Below are positions 56,989 to 64,000 of a stretch of 64,000 nt of DNA, piece by piece; the stretch's first letter is position 1, and each line of letters opens with the position of its first letter. This DNA is from a bacterium SCSIO 12844. GTDB taxonomy: Bacteria > Pseudomonadota > Gammaproteobacteria > Francisellales > Francisellaceae. The stretch lies in NCBI GenBank assembly GCA_024397935.1, contig CP073743.1:2542001-2606000 (forward strand), written 5' to 3'. Position numbers and translations under genes: made by a program. The notes below the pieces were generated by a model that ran no database searches, was not told the DNA's origin, and saw nothing but the letters and a program-made list of their open reading frames with translations.

Positions 56989-58390
56989 TTTATGTATCAT
57001 TGGTGCTGGTGCTGGTGGATTAAGTGTTGCAGCTGTCGCATCCCAACTTGGTGTTAATACAGTTTTAATTGAAAATCATAAAATGGGTGGTGATTGCCTT
57101 AACTATGGCTGCGTCCCATCCAAAGCACTATTAGCTGCAGCTAAAAAAGTTTACTCAATGAAACATGCAACTAAGCTTGGCGTGCATACAACAGGTATTG
57201 AAGTCAATTGGCAAGAAGTTAAAGCACACATTAAAGCTACCATTAAAACCATTGAGCCACATGACTCTAAAGAACGCTTCGAAGGTTTAGGTGTTGATGT
57301 AATATTTGGTAATCCAACCTTTATAGATGACAAAACCGTGACAGTTAATCAAGATGAAATCAAAACAAAATATTTTGTTATTGCCACAGGTTCCTCAGCA
57401 AGTATTGCACCTATTGAAGGCATCGATACTGTTGATTATTTAATTAATGAAACTATTTTTGATATTGATCACTTACCAGAGCATTTAATTACCATTGGCG
57501 CAGGCCCCATCGGTTGTGAATTATCGCAGGCGTTTAAACTATTAGGCAGTGAAGTAACCCTTATTGATATGGGTCTACTACTACCTAAAGATGATCATGA
57601 ATTAACTGATATCATTCGCCAGCAGTTAATTAGTGATGGTATTAGACTATATGAAAAAACTAATATTATCTCTGTTAAAGAAGATGATAATAAAGAGATC
57701 ATTGTCACCATTGATAAAGATAATCAAAAGAAAGAAATTAAAGGTAGTCATTTATTAATGGCAACTGGTCGAAAGGCGAATGTTGAAAAGCTTAAGCTTG
57801 AACAAGCAAATATTGAATACTCTAAAAAAGGCATTCCAGTTGATAAACGACTAAGAACAAATAAAAAACATATCTATGCAATTGGTGATGTGACAGGTGG
57901 ATTACAGTTTACCCATATGGCAGGCTTTCATGCAGGTATTGTTATTCAAAATATGTTATTTAAATTACCTAAAAAGCATCTAACGAATGCAACGCCTTGG
58001 GTAACCTATACAGAACCAGAACTTGCGCATGTTGGCCCATTATTTTCAGAGCTTCAAAAACAAAACCCAGATATTAATATTATGTCACTTTCATTAAGCA
58101 ATAATGATCGAGCACAAGCAGAAAAAGAAACCAATGGCAAAATTAAAGTTGCCGTTGATAAAAAAGGCCATATATTAGCAGCATCAATTGTCTCCCCTTG
58201 TGCTGGGGAAATGATTTATCCATGGATTATGGCTGTTAATGAAAATATGAAACTAAGTAGAATCACAAGTATAATTGCCCCTTATCCAAGCTGGGGTGAT
58301 ATTTCTAAACGCATTGCAGGAAACTACTATACGCCTTTATTATTCTCAAATAAAATGAAGAAATTAGTGCGTTTTCTTTTAAAATTTTAA
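56969..58390 (+). CDS. FAD-dependent pyridine nucleotide-disulfide oxidoreductase (mercuric reductase/Lpd-like)
   Basis: A 473-residue flavoprotein. ATG 56969 (MPTKKVDLCIIGAGAGGLSV) is chosen since AGGAGTAAACTT lies ahead; the upstream frame only extends into the TVP38 gene. Rossmann FAD motif GAGAGG (11-16), redox-active GGDCLNYGCVPSKAL (Cys42 and Cys47), NAD site TIGAGPIGCELSQAFKLLGS, and AIGDVTGG. The C-terminal base region reads IAPYPSWGDISKR rather than the HxHPTLSE of lipoamide dehydrogenase, so it is not LpdA. Typical partner of TVP38 proteins. Confidence 0.9.
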   Translation: MPTKKVDLCIIGAGAGGLSVAAVASQLGVNTVLIENHKMGGDCLNYGCVPSKALLAAAKKVYSMKHATKLGVHTTGIEVNWQEVKAHIKATIKTIEPHDSKERFEGLGVDVIFGNPTFIDDKTVTVNQDEIKTKYFVIATGSSASIAPIEGIDTVDYLINETIFDIDHLPEHLITIGAGPIGCELSQAFKLLGSEVTLIDMGLLLPKDDHELTDIIRQQLISDGIRLYEKTNIISVKEDDNKEIIVTIDKDNQKKEIKGSHLLMATGRKANVEKLKLEQANIEYSKKGIPVDKRLRTNKKHIYAIGDVTGGLQFTHMAGFHAGIVIQNMLFKLPKKHLTNATPWVTYTEPELAHVGPLFSELQKQNPDINIMSLSLSNNDRAQAEKETNGKIKVAVDKKGHILAASIVSPCAGEMIYPWIMAVNENMKLSRITSIIAPYPSWGDISKRIAGNYYTPLLFSNKMKKLVRFLLKF

Positions 58391-58404
58391 GAAATGAGCA
58401 GTGT

Positions 58405-59097
58405 ATGGCTAATTTTAATACCCACCTAAGTTCAAGTGTTTGTCTATCTTCAATCGCTTCTATTTGTTTTTATAATATTGATATGTTTTCGCTTCATCAA
58501 GCGATTAATCTTGCTATGATTGGCATTTTTTCAGGTTTTATTGCCGATATTGACTCTGATGATGACTATGCCAGTGAATTAATTTTTACATTGTTTGGAT
58601 TTATTTGTGCCATTTTTATAGTATTAAATTTTACACTTCAGCAATATTCTATATTACTTAATCTAATTATTTTTATCGTTATTTACGCTAGCTTCCGTTA
58701 TGGATTAACTCATCTAATACCGAGATTTACACAACGTAGAGGTGTGTTTCATTCGATTCCATTTGCTTTCGTTTTAGGCTTTGCAACGACATTGATTGCT
58801 GTTCATATGATTAAGGTAAGTATTGAAATTGCCTGGTTTGCCGGCCTATATGTTTTCTTTAATTATCTACTACATTTAATTTTAGATGAAATTTATGCCG
58901 TTGACTTAGCCAATAACAGTTATCGATCAGGTTATTTTTCATCCATTAAATTCATTAGTTTAAAGCCCTGGTGGCCTTATCTTATCTGCTATGTTTTAAT
59001 TGCGATTATGATTTATTTTCTACCAAGCTTTAATTCTCTTATTAAAGGACCATTAGCATTGTCTAATTTTGAAGCTATCTGGTATCATTTAGTTTAA
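58405..59097 (+). CDS. Membrane-bound metal-dependent hydrolase (YdjM/DUF457 family)
   Basis: A 230-residue inner-membrane protein. The family residues are visible: ANFNTHLSSS (first His), FSGFIADIDSDDDYASE (acidic motif), QRRGVFHSIPFAFVLG (RG.FHS motif) and LLHLILDEIYAVDL (H-LxLDE). The cellular role is poorly known; E. coli YdjM is LexA-controlled. Follows the flavoprotein by 14 bp. Confidence 0.8.
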   Translation: MANFNTHLSSSVCLSSIASICFYNIDMFSLHQAINLAMIGIFSGFIADIDSDDDYASELIFTLFGFICAIFIVLNFTLQQYSILLNLIIFIVIYASFRYGLTHLIPRFTQRRGVFHSIPFAFVLGFATTLIAVHMIKVSIEIAWFAGLYVFFNYLLHLILDEIYAVDLANNSYRSGYFSSIKFISLKPWWPYLICYVLIAIMIYFLPSFNSLIKGPLALSNFEAIWYHLV

Positions 59098-59139
59098 TAT
59101 ATTAAGCATAATTTTATTGATCAATTAAATAGGTGAAAA

Positions 59140-59391
59140 ATGGATGCATTCTACTCACAACTAACCAACTCTCTAAGTCATATCAGTATTGTTTTTGGTA
59201 TTTTAACACTCATTGTCAATTTGATATTCTCTGCAGGTGTTGCTAAAGATATCGGTAATTTACACCAACGAGGTATTCCTACACAGTTTGTTCCTGGTTT
59301 TGCTTGGATTATTGCAACTTTAGCAATAGGAATTTGGGCAGCACTTATTTATTGGTTGATGCATCATTCATCTTTAGCTCGTAAATTCTAA
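59140..59391 (+). CDS. Hypothetical two-TM membrane protein
   Basis: An 83-residue protein with two hydrophobic helices (residues 17-38 and 53-73) and a short loop GVAKDIGNLHQRGIPTQFVPG between them. AGGTG precedes the ATG. No family recognised; 42 bp after the YdjM-type gene and probably in the same transcript. Confidence 0.7.
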   Translation: MDAFYSQLTNSLSHISIVFGILTLIVNLIFSAGVAKDIGNLHQRGIPTQFVPGFAWIIATLAIGIWAALIYWLMHHSSLARKF

Positions 59392-59464
59392 CTATATTAT
59401 GCTTGTTGAAAGTAAATAGTATTTATAATCTATAGATAACATCAATCATCATTTATAATATCTA

Positions 59465-60190
59465 ATGAAATCACAATTAGTTAATATTAAAAAAGATCAT
59501 TCAACCAAAAACAAAAATCATCTATATAGTGTACTTTCTAAAGTCTTTGATGATGCGATAACTCTACCATTAATTGACCAATTATTAGATCAAAGCTGCT
59601 TTTTAAATCAAATTGAATTTTATTTTAATGATGATAATCAAGTTATCGGTTTTAATTCCTTTAGAACATTTAAATTAACTTTTAATTCAAAAACATATTA
59701 TATCAGTAGAGGTTTTTCTAACATCGCAAAGGGTTTTAGGGGTAATAAAACAGCAGCTATTTTTGTTGCTAAATCAGTACTGAAAGTTAAATTTAAAACA
59801 CTTTTTTCAAATAAAAAACACTATTTTTTCTTTATTGCTTCAGGTGTTGGTAATTTTTATTCATCATATAAATACCTCAATCAAAAGCTATTATACCCAA
59901 ATATTTTTGCCTCTATAGAGAATGAGCACTACAAACAACTAGCTCAAACAGTCATACATCATTTCGATTATCAAATAACTGATAACAACCCAATTAAAAT
60001 TAAAGATCCCTATGTGATTAAAGAGCGGCTTGATTTGAATTTTAATAATAAAACGTCTAAGGAAAAAGCAATATTAAGCTACTTTCAAAATCATTCTCAG
60101 TCATCTGAAAATTCATTAACTACTATGGTTTATATTAATTGGCAAATGATATTTTCAGTATGCCTAAGATATCTTAAAATAAAAATTTAA
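59465..60190 (+). CDS. Hypothetical protein, possible acyltransferase-like fold
   Basis: A 241-residue, Lys/Asn/Phe-rich cytoplasmic protein. The stretch EFYFNDDNQVIGFNSFRTFKL then YYISRGFSNIAKGFRGNK weakly resembles the central strands and the R/Q-x-x-G-x-G/A turn of N-acetyltransferases, but no confident motif is present. The base composition is more AT-rich than its neighbours, and no homolog comes to mind. Confidence 0.6.
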   Translation: MKSQLVNIKKDHSTKNKNHLYSVLSKVFDDAITLPLIDQLLDQSCFLNQIEFYFNDDNQVIGFNSFRTFKLTFNSKTYYISRGFSNIAKGFRGNKTAAIFVAKSVLKVKFKTLFSNKKHYFFFIASGVGNFYSSYKYLNQKLLYPNIFASIENEHYKQLAQTVIHHFDYQITDNNPIKIKDPYVIKERLDLNFNNKTSKEKAILSYFQNHSQSSENSLTTMVYINWQMIFSVCLRYLKIKI

Positions 60191-60295
60191 TTCAAATCTC
60201 AAAGCATTACACAGATGTTAGTTTTGAACTTACAAGCCAATTAAGGCTAATTCCTCATTCAGCAGCTTTAATAGCTAATAACACTTGATACTAAA

Positions 60296-61042
60296 TTAAC
60301 CTACACTTAGACGCTGGCGATAAATCTCATAAAGTGTCACACCTGTAGCAACTGATACATTTAAACTTTCGACTTGACCTGCCATTGGCAGTTTAATTAA
60401 GTAATCACATTTTTTACGTGTTAATTGGCGTAATCCCTTACCTTCTGAACCCATCACGATCGCTAATGGTATCGTACAATCATGTGTATAAAGCGTATCT
60501 TCTGCTTCACCTGCTAAGCCCATAACCCAAACCCCCATTGCCTTTAATTGATCAATAAAGCGAGCTAGGTTTGTTACATAACTAACAGGAATCACTTCAG
60601 CTGCGCCTGAAGCTACTTTACTAACCGTTGCATTAATCGGTGCTGATTTATCTTTCGGCATGACAACGCAAGTTACTTTTGCCGCTTCTGCAGTCCTTAA
60701 ACATGCACCTAAATTATGCGGATCAGTGATACTATCTAATATCAGTACTAAAGGCTTCTCATCTTTTTGAATTAAATCGAGTGCTTGTACTTCATCTAAT
60801 AAATTATCACAAGGCTGACAGAGCATAACAATCCCTTGATGAATGCCACCTTCACTACGTAAATCTAACTGTTGGCGCTCAACAAATGAGTAATGTAGAT
60901 TTCTCGCCTTTATGATATCTAATAATTCCGATAGCTTTGTACTGTCTTGCTTACCTGATTGGATTAATACTTGTTCTACTGATTCCGGAGCCGATTTTAA
61001 GCGACTTTTCGCTGCATGAATGCCATAAATAACTGATTTCAT
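60296..61042 (-). CDS. rlmB: 23S rRNA (guanosine-2'-O-)-methyltransferase
   Basis: SPOUT enzyme methylating G2251 of 23S rRNA. 248 residues (E. coli 243). Starts YGIHAAKSRLKSAPESVEQV. SPOUT motifs: LDSITDPHNLGACLRTAEA (motif 1), IVMGSEGKGLR (motif 2) and IKLPMAGQVESLNVSVATGV (motif 3, knot). Follows the 156-residue gene by 45 bp on the same strand. Confidence 0.95.
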   Translation of the reverse strand: MKSVIYGIHAAKSRLKSAPESVEQVLIQSGKQDSTKLSELLDIIKARNLHYSFVERQQLDLRSEGGIHQGIVMLCQPCDNLLDEVQALDLIQKDEKPLVLILDSITDPHNLGACLRTAEAAKVTCVVMPKDKSAPINATVSKVASGAAEVIPVSYVTNLARFIDQLKAMGVWVMGLAGEAEDTLYTHDCTIPLAIVMGSEGKGLRQLTRKKCDYLIKLPMAGQVESLNVSVATGVTLYEIYRQRLSVG

Positions 61043-61087
61043 AATTGTGATCCAAAAATATCAACTGTCTTTTTTATAATGCTTAAA

Positions 61088-61558
61088 TTAGCGTCTTTTT
61101 ACTAGATAAAGACTACGAATAGGAATTTGAAAGTGATGTAACTGAATGATAATTTCATCAAGATAACCTTGGCATATTTGACGAATATCTGCTTCATGAT
61201 ATCCTTCTTCAAGCAATTGTTCTGCAAAATCATTAATATACTTAACGATCTCTTCTTTTATTTGATCAAGACGTTGCTGTGGGCTTAAAATATATGCATG
61301 ACGATTTTTCGGCTTTGACCATGCATCATAGCGATCTTGTAAATATTCAGCAAACTCTTGAATTGATTGATGTAATACCGCTGAAGCCGTTGTTCCAATC
61401 TCATCCTGGCGCTTTAATTGTAGTAATGTTGCCTGTTTCTGTAGATAGACATCATCTTGATTGACTGTTTCTATTGGCATTTCTGTACAAGCACTGTCAT
61501 GAGATAGCTCACTAATTCTTTTTCTACCAGCTAATGTCGCTTTTTTAACTCTTGACAT
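61088..61558 (-). CDS. Hypothetical charged helical protein
   Basis: A 156-residue cytoplasmic protein, basic N terminus (SRVKKATLAGRKRISEL) and a helical remainder with YLQDRYDAWSKPKNRHAYIL and LEEGYHEADIRQICQGYLDEIIIQLHHF. I recognise no family. It precedes rlmB and follows mpl (101-bp gap) on the same strand. Confidence 0.65.
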   Translation of the reverse strand: MSRVKKATLAGRKRISELSHDSACTEMPIETVNQDDVYLQKQATLLQLKRQDEIGTTASAVLHQSIQEFAEYLQDRYDAWSKPKNRHAYILSPQQRLDQIKEEIVKYINDFAEQLLEEGYHEADIRQICQGYLDEIIIQLHHFQIPIRSLYLVKRR

Positions 61559-61659
61559 GAATAATACCCTATGGATTCCCTCTATTAGCTCTCTAAAACC
61601 ATTTTATCTTATATCTTAAATAATATCATAAATTCCCAAGCTACAGTAATTTTACAAGC

Positions 61660-63021
61660 TTAAAGCGACATTTTCTTAATTTTTTTATAAATATCATCAA
61701 AAGCACCATTACTCATAATCACAATATGACTTGGTTTTTTTATAATTTGCGGTAATTTATCCAATAAAGCATCAACACTATTAAAAACATCGCTTCGCTG
61801 CTGTGCGCCATTAATTAATTCATCCCATTTAAGCCCAACACCTTCAGGTTGAAATAACATTAAATGATCCGCATCTTGAAGTGCGTCAAATAGCTTTTGA
61901 CCATGTACACCCATTTTCATTGTATTTGAACGAGGCTCTAATATAGCAATTAATTGATCATTACCTATATTAGCTTTGACTGCCTCTAACGTTGATTTAA
62001 TGGCTGTTGGATGATGTGCAAAATCATCATAAACATAAACATTATCTTGAGTAACTATTTGCTCTAAGCGTCGTTTCACACCCTGAAAATTTGATAGTGC
62101 TTCTATTGCAACGACAGGCTCAATACCCACAGTTGATGCAACTGCAATTGCTGCTAAAGCATTATAAACATTATGACGCCCTAATAAATTCCACGTTAGT
62201 CGACCCTTGATTTTATTCTGATAATAAATATCAAAAACACTACCATCTGCCTCTAATAATTTTGCTTGCCAATTGCCAACAGATAACCCGAAAGTCATGA
62301 CAGGACTCCATACGCCTTGAGCCAATACATCGGTAATTTCTTGATCATCTGCATTGATAATCAGTTGACCACACCCTGAAACACCACGCACCATATGATG
62401 AAATTGGCGTTTAATTTCATCTAAGTTTTTAAAAATATCGCCATGATCAAATTCTAAATTATTAATTACCGCAATCTCAGGATAATAATGGACAAACTTA
62501 GAACGCTTATCAAAAAAAGCTGTATCATATTCATCTGCTTCAATTACAAACCACTCTGAATCTGTTAGCCTTGCTGAAACATCATAATCATTAGCAACAC
62601 CACCAATTAAAAACCCTGGATTTAAGTTCGCATGATCTAAAATTTTAACCACCATAGATGTCGTTGTTGTCTTGCCATGTGTACCAGAGATTGCAATGAC
62701 GCGTTTATTGATTAATATTTTTTCATAAAGCCATTGAGCGCCTGACTTTAAAGGTACCTTTTGATTCATCATTGCTTCAATTATATCAACACCTCGTCTC
62801 ATTGTATTACCAACAATGACTTCATCTGGTTTATAAATATCCAACTGTGCCTTGTCATAGCCTGAATAAATCTCAATGCCTTGACTTTCTAATAGAGGTC
62901 CCATTGGTGGATAGCTTGCTTTATCTGAGCCTGAAACTTGAAAGCCAAGCTGACGTGCTAACAATGCGAGTGACCCCATAAACGTACCACAAATACCTAA
63001 AATATGAACTTTTTTCTCCAT
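61660..63021 (-). CDS. mpl: UDP-N-acetylmuramate:L-alanyl-gamma-D-glutamyl-meso-diaminopimelate ligase
   Basis: Mur-ligase that recycles tripeptide in peptidoglycan salvage. With ATG 63021 (MEKKVHILGICGTFMGSLALL) it has 453 residues (E. coli 457). P-loop ISGTHGKTTTTSMV near 110; substrate block FQVSGSDKASYPPMGPLLES and LGRHNVYNALAA are Mpl features. GAAGGG is 8 bases ahead; the TTG at 63027 is too close. It begins 2 bp after the hldE stop, so the two are cotranscribed. Confidence 0.95.
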   Translation of the reverse strand: MEKKVHILGICGTFMGSLALLARQLGFQVSGSDKASYPPMGPLLESQGIEIYSGYDKAQLDIYKPDEVIVGNTMRRGVDIIEAMMNQKVPLKSGAQWLYEKILINKRVIAISGTHGKTTTTSMVVKILDHANLNPGFLIGGVANDYDVSARLTDSEWFVIEADEYDTAFFDKRSKFVHYYPEIAVINNLEFDHGDIFKNLDEIKRQFHHMVRGVSGCGQLIINADDQEITDVLAQGVWSPVMTFGLSVGNWQAKLLEADGSVFDIYYQNKIKGRLTWNLLGRHNVYNALAAIAVASTVGIEPVVAIEALSNFQGVKRRLEQIVTQDNVYVYDDFAHHPTAIKSTLEAVKANIGNDQLIAILEPRSNTMKMGVHGQKLFDALQDADHLMLFQPEGVGLKWDELINGAQQRSDVFNSVDALLDKLPQIIKKPSHIVIMSNGAFDDIYKKIKKMSL

Positions 63022-63023
63022 TA

Positions 63024-64000
63024 TCAAAGCCCTTCAGATTTGATTTTATTAATTATATTTGAGGTTGATAAGCCTTCTGTTAAACGAATTGTCTTCACTT
63101 GGCCACCATGTTTTAATACATGTTCATTGCCAGCAATTTCATGAATTTCATAATCAGCACCTTTAACTAAAACATCTGGTGATAATTCACTAATAATACG
63201 CTCTGGTGTCTCTTCTTTAAATGCGACAACCCAATCTACACATTCTAAAGCACTTAATAAAGCCATTCGCTCAGCTAGTGGTACAATTGGGCGTGATGGG
63301 CCTTTAAGGGTTTTTACTGACTCATCAGTATTAACGCCAACAATAAGTCGATCCCCCATTGCTTTTGCTTCTTTTAAATAATCGACATGGCCCTGATGCA
63401 AAATATCAAAACAACCATTGGTAAAAACAACTTTTTCACCTTGTAAATGTGCTTGATGCATGGCCGCTTTAATTTCACTTTCACTCAAAACACCAAAAGG
63501 GATTTGTGTTGATACATGTAATGCATGATATAATTCTGGCAATGTTAATGTTGCAGTTCCAAGCTTACCTACAACAACGCCAGCTGCCGTATTGGCAAAC
63601 TTCATTGCTTCTTGATAACTATAACCAACAGATAATGCCATACCCATAACTGCAATTACTGTATCACCAGCACCTGTCACATCATAAACTTCTTTAGCAT
63701 GTGTCGGGATGCTATAAGTTTTACCTGTATGATGAATGATCATCATACCTTTTTCACTGCGTGTGACTAATAGTGCTTCTAAATCTAATGTTTGAATTAA
63801 AGCTAAAGCTTTTGATTTTATTTCTTCTTCACTGTGACAAAATCCAACAACGGCTTCAAATTCTTTCATATTCGGTGTTATCATCGTAGCACCCTGATAC
63901 TTTTCAAAATCAGTACCCTTAGGGTCAACTAAAATACGTACTTGATGATTTCGAGCTAATTGAATTAATGCTTGGGGATTACTTAATGTGCCTTTGCCAT
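63024..64000 (-). CDS. hldE: Bifunctional heptose 7-phosphate kinase/heptose 1-phosphate adenylyltransferase (partial, 5' end outside window)
   Basis: Makes ADP-heptose for the LPS inner core. The frame is open to the window end; upstream of an internal Met at 63884 it still encodes GKGTLSNPQALIQLARNHQV and LVDPKGTDFEKYQGATM, which is the ribokinase-type domain. The kinase end VYDVTGAGDTVIAV holds the catalytic GAGD. The complete C-terminal nucleotidyltransferase domain carries VFTNGCFDILHQGHVDYL (HxGH) and GVNTDESVKTLKGPSRPIVP. Upstream of mpl in one operon, sharing cell-envelope roles. Confidence 0.95.
   Translation of the reverse strand, partial: GKGTLSNPQALIQLARNHQVRILVDPKGTDFEKYQGATMITPNMKEFEAVVGFCHSEEEIKSKALALIQTLDLEALLVTRSEKGMMIIHHTGKTYSIPTHAKEVYDVTGAGDTVIAVMGMALSVGYSYQEAMKFANTAAGVVVGKLGTATLTLPELYHALHVSTQIPFGVLSESEIKAAMHQAHLQGEKVVFTNGCFDILHQGHVDYLKEAKAMGDRLIVGVNTDESVKTLKGPSRPIVPLAERMALLSALECVDWVVAFKEETPERIISELSPDVLVKGADYEIHEIAGNEHVLKHGGQVKTIRLTEGLSTSNIINKIKSEGL

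Overview
The window looks like chromosome from an AT-rich gammaproteobacterium. The 16S/23S text, the E. coli-like gene set (hslVU, rlmB, mpl, hldE, darP, sdhE, miaE, purF, greA, 6S RNA) and several host-interaction-type proteins point toward the Francisella/Fangia/Cysteiniphilum/Piscirickettsia side of the class. I cannot fix the genus without a database search. Almost all of the sequence is coding, genes are tightly packed with many 1-20 bp overlaps, and I see no insertion sequence, prophage or CRISPR array.

Layout. 1-2.2 kb: a secreted sphingomyelinase-like phosphodiesterase (cut by the window edge), a chagasin-type cysteine-protease inhibitor, and a ParD-like antitoxin overlapping a methionine aminopeptidase. 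2.3-16.5 kb: housekeeping and envelope genes (sbcB, mltA, lpxL-type acyltransferase, nhaD, crcB, SulP transporter, aldehyde dehydrogenase, DUF3301/GST/pheA operon, DUF475 transporter). 16.6-17.0 kb: a Pro-Arg-His-Leu tRNA operon with a near-consensus promoter. 17-25.5 kb: purE, qmcA/nfeD, typA, trpS, a PAPS-reductase-like protein, a diguanylate cyclase, and greA with a terminator hairpin in its leader. 25.7-35.4 kb: ispB, a short 6S RNA, an apparently dead tyrosine recombinase, a thioesterase, a lytic-transglycosylase-like lipoprotein, Hsp20, miaE-purF, MscS, an alpha/beta hydrolase and a divergent class I glutamine amidotransferase-like protein.

35.4-40.2 kb: a complete rRNA operon (16S-23S-5S, minus strand) with no tRNA in its spacer. 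Its promoter -35 box overlaps the stop codon of cmk. serC-cmk and hslV-hslU follow. 44.6-51.5 kb is the most accessory-looking stretch: tRNA-Val, a GC-rich hairpin, an unknown gene, a HigBA-type toxin-antitoxin pair, a secreted arginine/agmatine-deiminase-family enzyme, and a 1118-residue protein with a papain/YopT-like Cys-His-Asn/Asp signature followed by ankyrin-like repeats. It ends with a methyltransferase. 51.6-64 kb returns to core genes: glyA, nhaA, darP, sdhE, a KfrA-like protein, a TVP38/flavoprotein-disulfide-reductase pair, membrane proteins, rlmB, mpl and hldE (cut by the window end).

How the genes fit together. NhaA, NhaD, MscS, CrcB and SulP form an ion and osmotic homeostasis set consistent with a saline or host-associated niche. 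The sphingomyelinase-like enzyme, chagasin, secreted deiminase and ankyrin/protease-like protein are scattered candidates for interaction with eukaryotic cells; no secretion system is visible here to confirm this. The best leads are the deiminase/effector locus, the greA leader terminator and the degenerate recombinase next to the 6S RNA gene.
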